A stretch of 64,000 nt of DNA, taken from positions 62,001-126,000 of the forward strand of contig NZ_CANMRY010000003.1 in the NCBI RefSeq assembly GCF_947500405.1, written 5' to 3'. Every line of letters begins with the position of its first letter. Positions within the stretch are counted from its first letter, which is position 1. A program made the translations under genes and the position numbers. Of this stretch, positions 1 through 10,800 are shown one piece after another. The stretch is from an uncultured Maribacter sp. Its GTDB lineage: Bacteria; Bacteroidota; Bacteroidia; Flavobacteriales; Flavobacteriaceae. The notes beneath the pieces are model-generated. The model had not been told where the DNA came from. It did not search any database and saw nothing but the letters and a program-made list of their open reading frames with translations.

Positions 1-13
1 AATACACTATTTT

Positions 14-1372
14 CTAATTATTTATAAGTTCTTTAACCTCATCAAAATCTAACCCACCATAATTTCCAGAACTCATTAGTAGTACAACTGAATTATCGTA
101 ATTCTTATTAAAAACAAACTCCTTAAAACTAGCTGCATTAGTTTGGATATTTAAATCGTCTCTCTTAAATGCTTCCGAAATTTGCTCTTTAGTTACTTCT
201 TTTAATTTTTTAATTTTCACAGATTCTGGTAAATAAAAAACAACAGCTTCATCTGCAGCATCTAATGCTCCTTTATATTCTTTTAAAAATTCTGGATTAA
301 AACTACTATAGGTATGTAATTCTAGACAAGCTATTAGTTTTCTATTAGGGTACTGTTCTTTTACTGCTTTTGTAGTTGCAGCAACCTTACTTGGCGAGTG
401 CGCAAAATCTTTATATGCAACAGCGTTAGTTCTTTCTGCAATTTTCTCTAATCTTTTAGAAGCACCTTTAAAAGTACCTATAGCTTCATAAAAATCATCC
501 TCATCTACACCCATATTTTGACAAATCCATTTTGCACCAGCCAAATTGCTAAGATTATGTTTTCCAAATACTTCTATTGGCATTTGTCCTTCTGGAGTGT
601 CTAATAATGTTTGTCCGTCTTCAACAGTATAATCTGGGGTAGTATATCCTAATTTACGTATAGAATTTTCTGATTCTTCCACTACAGTCTTAACTTCTGG
701 ATCTTCTATATTATATGTTATGCTGCCGCCTTTTACAATACTATCTACAAATATTTTAAACTGCTCTACATAAGTATCATAGGTAGGGAACACATTTATA
801 TGATCCCAAGCAATACCACTTAACAATGCTATATTAGGTTTGTATAAATGAAATTTAGGTCTTCTATCTATAGGAGAAGATAAATACTCGTCTCCTTCTA
901 GAACAATAAAATCATTCTCTTCCGTTAAATGCACCATCCTGTCAAATCCTTCTAATTGTGCACCAACCATATAATCTACATTAACGTCATGATAATTTAA
1001 CACATGTAAAATCATGGAAGTAATAGTTGTTTTACCATGGCTACCTCCTATAACCACACGCGTTTTATTCTTAGATTGTTCGTATAAAAATTCTGGATAG
1101 GAATAAATAGTAACCCCCAATTCTTTAGCTTTTAACAGCTCTGGATTATCTTCTTTTGCATGCATTCCTAAAATTACGGCATCTAAGCCAGCATGTATCT
1201 TCTCTGGAAACCAACCAAAAGATTCTGGTAATAATCCTTTTGAAGTAAGTCTAGATTTAGAAGGTTCAAAAATAACATCATCACTCCCTGTTATTTTATA
1301 TCCTTTGTGCTCTAAAGCTAAAGCTAAATTGTGCATGGCACTACCACCAATTGCAATAAAATGAATTTGCAT
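14..1372 (-). CDS. mpl: Mpl-type UDP-N-acetylmuramate:tripeptide ligase
   Basis: This is a Mur ligase family protein of 452 residues, most like Mpl, which joins recycled L-Ala-gamma-D-Glu-meso-DAP to UDP-MurNAc in the cytoplasm. The N-terminal Rossmann segment has the GGSAMHNLA pattern at residues 9-17. The ATP P-loop GGSHGKTT is at 109-116, and a conserved EGDEY lies near 160. The form SSPIDRRPKF after EGDEY matches Mpl rather than MurC, which is my reason for the call; MurC remains the alternative. The gene stands alone, divergent from the T9SS substrate gene. A weak promoter-like TATCTTTA lies about 25 bases upstream on the minus strand. No disruption is seen. Confidence 0.85.
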   Translation of the reverse strand: MQIHFIAIGGSAMHNLALALEHKGYKITGSDDVIFEPSKSRLTSKGLLPESFGWFPEKIHAGLDAVILGMHAKEDNPELLKAKELGVTIYSYPEFLYEQSKNKTRVVIGGSHGKTTITSMILHVLNYHDVNVDYMVGAQLEGFDRMVHLTEENDFIVLEGDEYLSSPIDRRPKFHLYKPNIALLSGIAWDHINVFPTYDTYVEQFKIFVDSIVKGGSITYNIEDPEVKTVVEESENSIRKLGYTTPDYTVEDGQTLLDTPEGQMPIEVFGKHNLSNLAGAKWICQNMGVDEDDFYEAIGTFKGASKRLEKIAERTNAVAYKDFAHSPSKVAATTKAVKEQYPNRKLIACLELHTYSSFNPEFLKEYKGALDAADEAVVFYLPESVKIKKLKEVTKEQISEAFKRDDLNIQTNAASFKEFVFNKNYDNSVVLLMSSGNYGGLDFDEVKELINN

Positions 1373-1602
1373 AAAATTTATAGTTAAAAAACGTAAAGAT
1401 AAGTAAAGCTCTTAAGTACATCAAGGCTATTCTACCCTAATAATAGCAGATAATTATCGATGAAACGCACTTTTTTAAATACGTATAACCATACTTCTCT
1501 CTTATTTAACAACTCTTTTGTAAGGTTATACAACAAAAAGATGTTAAAAAATAGCATATCCTACTACATTGGCGTTTTCAAGTACTATATAACCATTACC
1601 AA

Positions 1603-4491
1603 ATGAACAAACAAAATCAAAAAACTATTTATTTTAAATGGCTTTTATTCTTGTGTCTATTAAATTTTTCTGTAGACATAAACGCGCAATGTGCAGGTAC
1701 TAGTGCTACAGTTACTATTTGTGACAAATATTCCGATAGCAACAACCAATCATACGATTTAAACAGTGTCTTAATAGGAGAATCACCAGGAGGTACTTGG
1801 AGTACTAATGATCCTGCAGTATATTTTGCTCTTCAAGAAAACACAGGTATTCTTAATCTTTGGAGAATACATTACGCAGGAACACATGTTTTTACATACA
1901 CTAATAACCTTTGCGGAGAATCTGCTACTGTTACTATAGACTTAGGAGGCTATTCTGGTGAAGATAATATAGAAGGAGATGCCAATGCGTGTAGTAATGA
2001 TACTGCTGTTGATTTAAACAGGTTTCTTGGTGACCAAGTAAATGATATTTTACCAGACGTTAATGGTTTATGGGAAGAAGACCCTGCTACTTTTACTGGT
2101 CATTTAAATGACAATTTTTTTAATGCAGAGGAAGCTGGCCCAGGAAATTACACCTTTACTTATACCGTAGCTCCAGTAGGTAGTTGCCCAGAAAGCATTT
2201 CTACTATAATTTTAAAAGTACACCCAAGAGCAGAATCTGGAGAAGCCCAAGGTCTCACCATTTGTAACAATGAAGATTTTTCTATTTATACTAATGTAAA
2301 CCTTAATGATTTACTTACAGATGAAGACTCGGAAGGTACTTGGTCAGACAATAGTGGCACCAACCAATTAAGCGATTTATCGGATAACATTATAGATATT
2401 CAACAAATATATAACGATTTTGGTATTGGCGAATATTCTTTTACTTATTTAGTTTATCCCACACCTTATCATCCAGTATGTCAAGAATCTTCTACTATTG
2501 TTACCATAACTATACTACCTACTCTTATAGGCACTTTAGAAGTAGACAACTATTGTGTATCTCAAGATACTTTTCCGGTTTCCTTAACCTATGATGATAC
2601 GTATTTATATAATGGAACCTATGATATTACATATAGTTTAAGTGGAGTGGTAGAAACAGAAACAGTTAGTGCAATTTTAACTAATGGTGTTGCTTCTTTT
2701 AACATTGAAAAAAGCACTGCCCCAACTAATAGTACCGTAACACTAAATATTACTAACATTGTAGGTACATCTCCTAGTCAAAGAGTTTGCCCTAGCATAC
2801 TAGTCCCGTCGGTAGATTTCCTTATAACAAACCCATCTGTAACAACTACAAATGGTTGTGTTAATACTGATGTAACTGTAGACTTCATGAATATTTTTGA
2901 TAATACAGAAGTTTTATCAAATCAAACTCATACTATAGATTATAGTATTACTAGTCCTAGTGGCATAATAACAAACTTATCAGAAAATGCTCTTAGTTTT
3001 TCAAATGGTACTGCATCCTTTACTATACCAGGAACTAATTTTGTAGAAGGTGGTGATTATGATTTTAATTTTGATGTAGTTGGTGGTTTAGATTTAGGAT
3101 GTACTTTAAGCTCTAGTAGTTCTATTACTCCTACTCCATCAGAAATACAATTAGATTTAGTTGTAGATGATAATTGTGATGCTACTTTAATTGATGTTCT
3201 TATTGATGCTCCAACCTTAGCAAGTGGAACGTATTCTATAACTTATGATGTTATAGATCAATTATCAAATAATGTACTAACACAAAACAGTATAAACTTT
3301 ACAGGAGGTACTGCTAGTTATCAAATAGATGTTGCTGGGTTTGCTCAAGGAAATTATACGGTTAGTGTACGAAGCTCTCAAAATGATACTACACCTTGTA
3401 GATTACAATTTGATTTTGAATTACAAGAAAACTTTGCAAGAGGTGGCGTTCCAGACGCTCCAGTTGCAGATGCCTTACAAACTTTTTGCTTAAATAATTA
3501 TACTAGTTCTGGCCCAACATTAGAAGATATTAGTGTTACAGCTACTGGAACAATTCTTTTTTATAGTACCGCTACAGACACTTCTATTTTACCAATAACA
3601 ACTGCTCTTGTAAATGGAGAAGATTATTTTATATCTAATACCGATTTAAATAATAATTGTGAAGGATCTAATAGAGTACAGGTAGTTACTATGCTAACTA
3701 ATCCAGAAGGACCTACCGTTACAGAAACTAATCCAGAGTTTTGTGCTGCGGATAATGCTACAGTAAGTAACCTTAGTGTAAATGTTCCAAACGGAGATAC
3801 TACTGTTTGGTATGATGCTTTAACTGGTGGTAACTTACTTGACCAAACTACTATTTTAGAAAACGGAATTAGCTACTTTGCAAGCTCTGAAAATTCTAAC
3901 GGCTGTCATAGTACAGATCGTGTAGAGGTTACACCAATAGTACATGAATTAGAACCAGCTACTCTAGAGTTTACAACATTAAGTTTATGCGGTTTAGACA
4001 ACCCAACCGTAACTAATTTAGCTGTTTTAGAAAACTCTAATTCCTACGAAACCCGTTGGTTTAATGACGCAGAAAGTACTACACCATTAGATAGTAGTAC
4101 CCCCTTAGTTGCAAATGCAATGTACTATGCAGAAAGCTATAACCCAATTACTGGTTGTATTAACCCAGAACGTTTCGCGGTAACAATACTTCTTAGTAAT
4201 TGTGAACCAGATGCATACAACTTTTTTATTCCAGATGCATTTTCCCCTAACGGAGATGGTAAAAACGATTTGTATTTTATTCCAAACATAGAAATAATAT
4301 TTCCTGACTTTACCTTAGAAATTCTTAATAGATACGGTAGTAGCATGTTTAAAGGAGATATAAATAACCCTGCTTGGGATGGTACCAATAACAAAAGTAG
4401 TGTTGCACCAAACGGAGTTTATTTTTATATAATAAACTACAATAAAGAAGGCTATAACCCAATTCAAGGCGACTTATACCTTAATAGATAA
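1603..4491 (+). CDS. Secreted T9SS type B (gliding-motility-type C-terminal domain) Ig-repeat protein
   Basis: This is a large exported protein, probably a cell-surface adhesin-like T9SS substrate. A signal peptide ends near residue 29 (INAQ then CAG). Three Cys-containing beta domains follow at about 30-110, 115-208 and 210-303, then several looser repeats. Three Ig-like repeats of about 85 residues occupy roughly 616-870, with recurring WY/WF, YF/YY and a late Cys. The last 90 residues form a type B CTD, starting FIPDAFSPNGDGKND and containing NRYG and NGVYFY. The type B CTD is known to direct secretion with a SprF/PorP-like partner, and such a gene follows 36 bases downstream. The ligand is unknown. 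Confidence 0.85.
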   Translation: MNKQNQKTIYFKWLLFLCLLNFSVDINAQCAGTSATVTICDKYSDSNNQSYDLNSVLIGESPGGTWSTNDPAVYFALQENTGILNLWRIHYAGTHVFTYTNNLCGESATVTIDLGGYSGEDNIEGDANACSNDTAVDLNRFLGDQVNDILPDVNGLWEEDPATFTGHLNDNFFNAEEAGPGNYTFTYTVAPVGSCPESISTIILKVHPRAESGEAQGLTICNNEDFSIYTNVNLNDLLTDEDSEGTWSDNSGTNQLSDLSDNIIDIQQIYNDFGIGEYSFTYLVYPTPYHPVCQESSTIVTITILPTLIGTLEVDNYCVSQDTFPVSLTYDDTYLYNGTYDITYSLSGVVETETVSAILTNGVASFNIEKSTAPTNSTVTLNITNIVGTSPSQRVCPSILVPSVDFLITNPSVTTTNGCVNTDVTVDFMNIFDNTEVLSNQTHTIDYSITSPSGIITNLSENALSFSNGTASFTIPGTNFVEGGDYDFNFDVVGGLDLGCTLSSSSSITPTPSEIQLDLVVDDNCDATLIDVLIDAPTLASGTYSITYDVIDQLSNNVLTQNSINFTGGTASYQIDVAGFAQGNYTVSVRSSQNDTTPCRLQFDFELQENFARGGVPDAPVADALQTFCLNNYTSSGPTLEDISVTATGTILFYSTATDTSILPITTALVNGEDYFISNTDLNNNCEGSNRVQVVTMLTNPEGPTVTETNPEFCAADNATVSNLSVNVPNGDTTVWYDALTGGNLLDQTTILENGISYFASSENSNGCHSTDRVEVTPIVHELEPATLEFTTLSLCGLDNPTVTNLAVLENSNSYETRWFNDAESTTPLDSSTPLVANAMYYAESYNPITGCINPERFAVTILLSNCEPDAYNFFIPDAFSPNGDGKNDLYFIPNIEIIFPDFTLEILNRYGSSMFKGDINNPAWDGTNNKSSVAPNGVYFYIINYNKEGYNPIQGDLYLNR

Positions 4492-4527
4492 ACTATACAC
4501 CAACCAACTATCATTAATAAAATAATA

Positions 4528-5469
4528 ATGAAAAAAACATTTCTATATTTTTTCTTTCTGTTGTTATTACATTCCTCTTATGTAAAAGGGCAACAGGATC
4601 CACAATATACCCAGTACATGTATAATATGAGTGTTATAAACCCAGCTTATACAACGAACAATCTTAGTGTAATAAACTTTGGAACACTATACAGAAGTCA
4701 ATGGGCTTCTGCTGTAGGGTCACCAAAAACATTAACCTTCTTTGCGCATGCTGCTCTTACAGAAAAAGTAGAAGCAGGGATTTCTTTTATAAAAGATGAA
4801 ATTGGAGATGGTGCTTTAAAAGAAAATAACATTTTTGCAGATTTTGCCTATAGTCTTAAATTAGATGAAGAAAGCAGATTAGCTTTAGGGCTTAAAGCTG
4901 GTATTACTAATTTTAACAGCAATTTTAATGGTTTTACTTTACCAGAAACACAAGATGATATTGCTTTTAATGAAAACATAAATAGTACTTTCCCTAATGT
5001 TGGTTTAGGTGCTTTTTACCATAGAGATAAGATTTACGCAGGAGTTTCTATTCCTAATTTACTTAATTCTAAACACATAGACAATCAAAACGGAATTAGT
5101 ACTGTAGGCTCAGAAAAAATGCATGTTTTTGTTACCGCAGGATATGTTTATGACCTAAATGATAATATTAAACTTAAACCGTCTATGCTAGCAAAAATGG
5201 TAAAAGGAGCTCCTATTACCTTTGATGTTTCTTTAAATACTTTGATCCATAATAAATTTGAGGCTGGAGTATCTTACAGATTAGAAGACGCAGTAAATGC
5301 TATGTTTAACATGAAAATATTACCTGGTTTAAAAGCTGGTTACGCATATGATTACACCTTATCTAATCTAAGTGATTTTAGTGCTGGTTCTCATGAAATT
5401 TTCCTTTTGTTTGATTTAGATTTACTTGGTCTACAAAGAGGATATGATAAATCTCCAAGATTCTACTAA
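4528..5469 (+). CDS. PorP/SprF family T9SS outer membrane protein
   Basis: This 313-residue protein has a signal peptide (cleavage near VKGQ, residue 22) followed by the family's hallmark QDPQYTQYMYN and NPAY motif. The rest is alternating beta-strand sequence typical of a small outer membrane barrel. PorP/SprF proteins are T9SS components or accessories; SprF-like members are needed for surface delivery of type B CTD substrates. It lies between such a substrate and a PorE-like gene, with gaps of 36 and 8 bases, so one operon is likely. I take it as a substrate-dedicated SprF paralogue, because the core porKLMN genes are not here. Confidence 0.88.
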   Translation: MKKTFLYFFFLLLLHSSYVKGQQDPQYTQYMYNMSVINPAYTTNNLSVINFGTLYRSQWASAVGSPKTLTFFAHAALTEKVEAGISFIKDEIGDGALKENNIFADFAYSLKLDEESRLALGLKAGITNFNSNFNGFTLPETQDDIAFNENINSTFPNVGLGAFYHRDKIYAGVSIPNLLNSKHIDNQNGISTVGSEKMHVFVTAGYVYDLNDNIKLKPSMLAKMVKGAPITFDVSLNTLIHNKFEAGVSYRLEDAVNAMFNMKILPGLKAGYAYDYTLSNLSDFSAGSHEIFLLFDLDLLGLQRGYDKSPRFY

Positions 5470-5477
5470 ACTATACT

Positions 5478-7643
5478 ATGAAAAAAATATTCCTATTTAT
5501 ACTATTCACGGGTCTATTACAGACCGTTTCATTTGCTCAAGAAGAATTAAAGCGAGCAAACATGTATTTTGAAAGAGCTTTTTATACGGATGCTATTCCA
5601 TTATATGTAGAAATTGTAAAAACAAATAAAAGTTCTAAAGTTGTAAAAAACTTAGCAGACAGTTATTACAATACCTACCAACTGCCAAGAGCAGCTAAAT
5701 GGTATTCTTATTTAACTTCTGTTTATGGAGATAATTTAGACGAAAGTTATTTCTTTAAATACAGCCAAACCTTAAAAGCAGTTGGGGAATTTGAAGAAGC
5801 AACAGAGGTTTTAATGGACTATTACAAAAGCCAAAACAACCTAGAAAAAGTTGCTTTACTTAAAGAAGATTTAAGGCACTTAGAAAATGTAGATGCTATT
5901 GGTGAGCGTTTTAAATTAGAAAATCTAGCATTAAACACTATAAAATCTGAATTTGGTGCAACTAGAGTAGATAGTAGTATAATATATGCTGCTTCTAAGA
6001 AAAAAGCAATCCCAGGATTAAACAAACGTTATAGATGGAATAGTGAAAACTATTTAGACATGTACACACATCCACTAGATAAAATTACTTTAGGAGATAG
6101 TATTAGTGTAAGTCTTTCCTCTACTATTAACACAAAAATGCATGAAGCAACTTTTGCGATAACAAAAGACAGAAAAACCATTTACTTTACACGTAATAAC
6201 TTCCATAAAGGGAAAAAGAAAACAGATGGCAAAAAAATATCTAGATTAAAAATTTATAAAGCAGAATTAGTAGATGGCTCATGGGAAAATATAGAAGAAT
6301 TACCATTTAATGGAGATAATTTTTCTACAGAACATCCCGCTTTAAATGCAAGTGAAACTATAATGTATTTTGCATCAGACAGGCCAGGAGGTTTTGGCTC
6401 ATTAGATTTATATGCGGTTTCTTTAAACGCAAATGGAGAATTTGGAGAACCTAAAAACTTAGGTGCAACTATAAATACGGAAAAGAAAGAACAGTTTCCA
6501 TTTATCGACAAAAAAAACAACTTATATTTCTCTTCTAACGGTCATGCTGGTTTTGGATTATTAGATGTTTTTGTTAGTAAAAAACAAGGAGATACTTTCC
6601 AAAAACCAAATAATGTAGGTAAACCTATTAATGGTGGTTATGATGATTTTTCATTCAATATATCTTCAAATAACAACCAGGGTTTCTTTGCTTCCAATAG
6701 ACCAGGAGGTGTTGGTGGTGATGATATTTATAAATTAGAAGAAACAAAACCTTTACACATTAAAGATTGTTCCCAATTTATAGCTGGTATTGTTACAGAA
6801 GCATCTTCACAAAAACCAATTGCTTTTGCTGTAGTAGATTTAGTTACAGAAGACGGAACATTAGTAGAGTCGCAAACTGCATCAGAAAAAGCAGAATTTA
6901 AATTTTCTGTTACTTGTATGGCGCAATATACCGTAAAAGCTAGAAAAGCAGAATATAAAGACAATTCTAAAATTATTATTACAGATAAAAAACGTAATAG
7001 TGTTAAAGATGGTTCTTTAGAATTACGATCTATTGCTCAAATAGAGAAAGAAAAGAATGATAAAATACAGAAAGCTAAAGAAGAAAAGGAAAGGCTAGAA
7101 AAACTTGCTAAAGAAGAGCGTATAAAAGAAGAAAAACGTAAAAAAGAAGAAGCTAAAAGAGTAAAAGAGCAAGAAGAAAAACGCAAAGAAGAGGCCAAAA
7201 TTAAAGCAGAGAAAGAACGTAAAGCACGTATTGAAAAAGCTATACAAGATGAGCCTGCCGTTGTAAGACAAGGAAAACGTATTGTTATAAAAGCAGAACC
7301 AAAAGTGCATTTTGATTATGATCTTTGGTACATACGTTTAGAAGGTAAAGAAACCTTAGATAAAATCATTAGAATCTTAAAAAATAACCCTGGTATACAA
7401 TTAGAAATTGGTACGCATACAGATATTAGAGGTAATGATAATTACAACGAAATACTTTCGCAAAAACGCTCTAACTCCGTACTAGAATATTTAATAAGGC
7501 AAGGCATCTCTAAAGAAAGGCTAACTGCAAAAGGATATGGTGAAAAAATGCCGCTAATTAAATGTGAAACGGAAGAATCCTGTACCGAAGAACAACATGA
7601 AATTAACCGTAGATGTGAGTTTGTTATTGTAGATTGGAAATAA
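5478..7643 (+). CDS. PorE-like protein: TPR, beta-propeller, CarboxypepD_reg, OmpA
   Basis: This 721-residue periplasmic or outer-membrane-associated protein has a signal peptide (ends FAQ, residue 20). TPR-like helices occupy about 25-130, and PD40/WD40-like propeller blades about 225-415, with repeated ASDRPGG/ASNRPGG and SSNG motifs. A CarboxypepD_reg-like beta domain lies near 425-500. A highly charged Lys/Glu coiled coil spans about 518-592, and an OmpA peptidoglycan-binding domain about 608-721 (HTDIRGND, NxxxSxxRSxSV, GYGE). This order matches PorE of Porphyromonas gingivalis, which anchors T9SS parts to peptidoglycan. The charged linker is the main elaboration. It is the third gene of the T9SS cassette and is followed by a strong terminator. 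Confidence 0.85.
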   Translation: MKKIFLFILFTGLLQTVSFAQEELKRANMYFERAFYTDAIPLYVEIVKTNKSSKVVKNLADSYYNTYQLPRAAKWYSYLTSVYGDNLDESYFFKYSQTLKAVGEFEEATEVLMDYYKSQNNLEKVALLKEDLRHLENVDAIGERFKLENLALNTIKSEFGATRVDSSIIYAASKKKAIPGLNKRYRWNSENYLDMYTHPLDKITLGDSISVSLSSTINTKMHEATFAITKDRKTIYFTRNNFHKGKKKTDGKKISRLKIYKAELVDGSWENIEELPFNGDNFSTEHPALNASETIMYFASDRPGGFGSLDLYAVSLNANGEFGEPKNLGATINTEKKEQFPFIDKKNNLYFSSNGHAGFGLLDVFVSKKQGDTFQKPNNVGKPINGGYDDFSFNISSNNNQGFFASNRPGGVGGDDIYKLEETKPLHIKDCSQFIAGIVTEASSQKPIAFAVVDLVTEDGTLVESQTASEKAEFKFSVTCMAQYTVKARKAEYKDNSKIIITDKKRNSVKDGSLELRSIAQIEKEKNDKIQKAKEEKERLEKLAKEERIKEEKRKKEEAKRVKEQEEKRKEEAKIKAEKERKARIEKAIQDEPAVVRQGKRIVIKAEPKVHFDYDLWYIRLEGKETLDKIIRILKNNPGIQLEIGTHTDIRGNDNYNEILSQKRSNSVLEYLIRQGISKERLTAKGYGEKMPLIKCETEESCTEEQHEINRRCEFVIVDWK

Positions 7644-7668
7644 CGTAATACTATCTTTATAAATTAAG

Positions 7669-7704
7669 CTCCCATAACAACATGTTGTTATGGGAGTTTT
7701 CTTT
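7669..7704 (+). terminator. Rho-independent terminator after the T9SS cassette
   Basis: A perfect 28-base palindrome (arms 7669-7682 and 7683-7696, CTCCCATAACAACA and its complement) is followed by TTTTCTTTT. It ends the three-gene T9SS cassette. Confidence 0.9.
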
Positions 7705-7787
7705 TATTAAAACAAGATTAGAATTTGGTTTCTAACGTACTAAATGTTGGGTTCACTAACTCTAAAGTCCGTTTCACTCATTTAATC

Positions 7788-7818
7788 TTGTAGTAAAGAT
7801 TATAAGAGTTCATATTTG
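7788..7818 (+). promoter_or_regulatory. Possible promoter of the alpha-2-macroglobulin gene
   Basis: A TTG at 7788-7790 is followed after 20 bases by CATATTTG (7811-7818), one mismatch from TAnnTTTG. It lies 18 bases before the start codon. A small hairpin (TAATCTT/AAGATTA, 7783-7802) overlaps the upstream element. The match is imperfect, so this is tentative. Confidence 0.35.
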
Positions 7819-7836
7819 TTACGTAAATTTATATAG

Positions 7837-10800
7837 ATGAAAAATACCATAACTATACTTACTATAATTTTCTTTGCGCAAATGATGCAATCTCAAAAAA
7901 AAAATAGCTCATTTGATGTTTTATGGCAAAAAGTAGAGCAATTAGAAAAAGATGCTTTAACTAAATCTGCTTTAGAGGTAGTACAATTTATTTCTAAAAA
8001 AGCGAATAAAGAAAATAATACCTCACAAAAAATTAAAGCGCTTTTATATTCTTCTAAATATGCAATGACTTTAGAGGAGGATGCACAACTAAAAATTATA
8101 GCCAACTTTAATACACAGATTAGAGAAGCATCTTTCCCTACTAAAAACATTTTGGAAAGTTATTTAGCTAATCTATATTGGCAATATTTTCAACAAAACA
8201 GATACCAATTTTATAATAGAACAAATACAGAAAGTAAAGTAAATAGTAAAGATTTTAGAACTTGGGATTTAACTACTTTATTTCATGAAATAAACCTTCA
8301 TTTTTCTAATTCCTTATTACATACTAAAAAATTACAAGAATCGCCAATTTCAGAGTATTCTGCCATCTTAAATCACCAAAAAAAATCTGATTTATTTAGA
8401 CCTACTTTGTTTGATGTTTTAGCGCATACTGCATTAGATTTTTATAAGTTTAATGAAACTAGTATCACAAGACCTGCAGATAAATTTGAAATTAATAAGG
8501 ATAATTATTTATGTGATGCATCAATATTCACTAATGAAAAAATAAATACAAAAGACAAAACTTCTTTAGAATATAGAGCACTCGAAATATACCAACAACT
8601 ACTAAGCTTTCATGCAAAAGATAAAACTCTAGATGCTTTTGCTCCTGTAGATATAGACCGATTAAAGTTTGTACATGCCAATACAGTAGTGCAAGATAAA
8701 GATTTAAAATACCTACACACGCTTCAAAACAATGCGGAAAGTTATAAAAAAGATAAAGTTTCTGCGCTTTATAATTATGAGGCAGCAAGCTTGTATCAAC
8801 AATTAGGAGCTTCATACTCCCCAACTGGAGAAACAAAAAACCAATGGAAGTTAAAAGAAGCTTTAGAGCTTTGCGAAAAAACTATTGCTAGTTTTCCTAA
8901 AAGTTATGGAGCTAACCAATGTAGAGCATTAAAAGCTACCATTTTAAGTAAAAAAATAGCATTAACAACGGAAGAATACATCCCAACTAATAAACCTTCT
9001 AAAGTGTTGGTGAGATATAAAAATCAAGAAAATTTAGCTTTTTCGGCCATCAAAATTAAAGCCTCCCAATTAAAAAAACTAAACAATTTATATCCTGAAA
9101 AAAAACAGTTAGAATTTATTAAAACTCTTAAAGTTTATAAACAATGGAACGCTTCTTTAACCAATGAAGAAGATTACCAAACACACACTACAGAAATTTT
9201 ACTGCCAGAATTAGAAAATGGTTTTTTTTTACTTTTAGCAAAATCTAAAGATGATAAGGTTTCTTTTGCATATTCGCCCATACAAGTAACTAATTTGGCT
9301 CTTGTGGAAACAAGAACACCAGACTTTTATAAATATCAGCTTATTGATAGAAATAATGGGAAACCAAAAACTGAAAGTAATATAAAATATACTTATCGAA
9401 TTAATTACGATGGACCAAAACAAACTAAAATCCTAAAAACTGATGCTAAAGGATTTGTATCAATTCCACTTACTAAACAAAGATTGAGCGATGTTCATAT
9501 TGAAGCTCAAAGTACAGGAGATAAAGCCTTTTTTGGTGAATTCTATGTGAATCAGAAATACAATAAAAGAACACCCAAAGCAACAAATACTTGTTTTCTT
9601 TTTACAGACCGAAGTATTTACAGACCAGGACAACCTTTGTATTTTAAAGGGATTGCTATACAAAAAGACCAACAAAAATCGACCTTATTGGAAGACACAA
9701 ATGTTACAGTAACTCTTAAAGACGCCAACTACCAAGAAGTTAAAAAAATAGATTATGTAACCAATGAATATGGTTCTTTTTCAGGTGAATTTATTTTACC
9801 AACCAACGGTCTCACTGGTAATTTTTCTCTCTATGTAAACTCCACCAAAATTAATATAAATGGTTCTACAAACTTCTCTGTAGAAGAATATAAAAGGCCA
9901 AAATTTAAAACTTATTTTAATCCAATTTCGGAAACTTATAAAGTTAATGATAGTATAAAAGTTACAGGAAAAGCTATTGCCTTTGCAGGCAGTTCTATTA
10001 CCAATGCAAAAGTTAGTTACAGCGTAAAAAGAGTAGTTTATTTTCCTAGATGGTATTATTGGAGTTATAGATCTTATAGACATATAGAACCTCAAGAAAT
10101 TGCTCATGGAGAAGTTACTACAAATGACAGTGGTTTGTATGACATTACCTTTAAAGCCATTCCAGACAACGCATTAAGCAAAAAAGATTTACCTACATTT
10201 AGTTATGAAATTACCGCCGATGTTACTGATGTTAATGGTGAAACCCACAGCACTTCTACAATAGTACAAGTAGGTTACCATAGTATAACTGCTACCATTA
10301 ATATTCCAAATGTTTTAGATAAAGAAAATAAAGACAATACACTACAAATTTACATTCAAAATCTTAATGGTTCTGCAGTTCCTGCAAAAGGGTCTGTTAA
10401 AATATATAAGCTAAACGCTCCAAAATATGTTCTTAGGCAAAGGCCATGGAATGCTCCATATTACAAAGCATGGAGTAAAGAGGAATTTAAAAAACTTTTC
10501 CCTAATGAAAGTTATGCTAATGAACATGATTCACAAACTTGGAAAAAAGGAAAAATGGTTTGGCAAAGTAATTTTAACACCAAAGAAACTAGTGAATTAA
10601 CTCTGGGAAAAATTAAAGATTGGGAATCTGGGAAATACCGAATAGAACTAGAAACAAAAGACAAATTCGGAAACTCTGTAAAAGATATTGCCAGCACTAC
10701 TGTATTTAGCGAAAAGGACAAAACTTTAGCCGACAATCAACTATTTCATATTAAAACAGATAAATCTTCTTATAAAGTTGGTGATAAAGTAAAACTAAGT

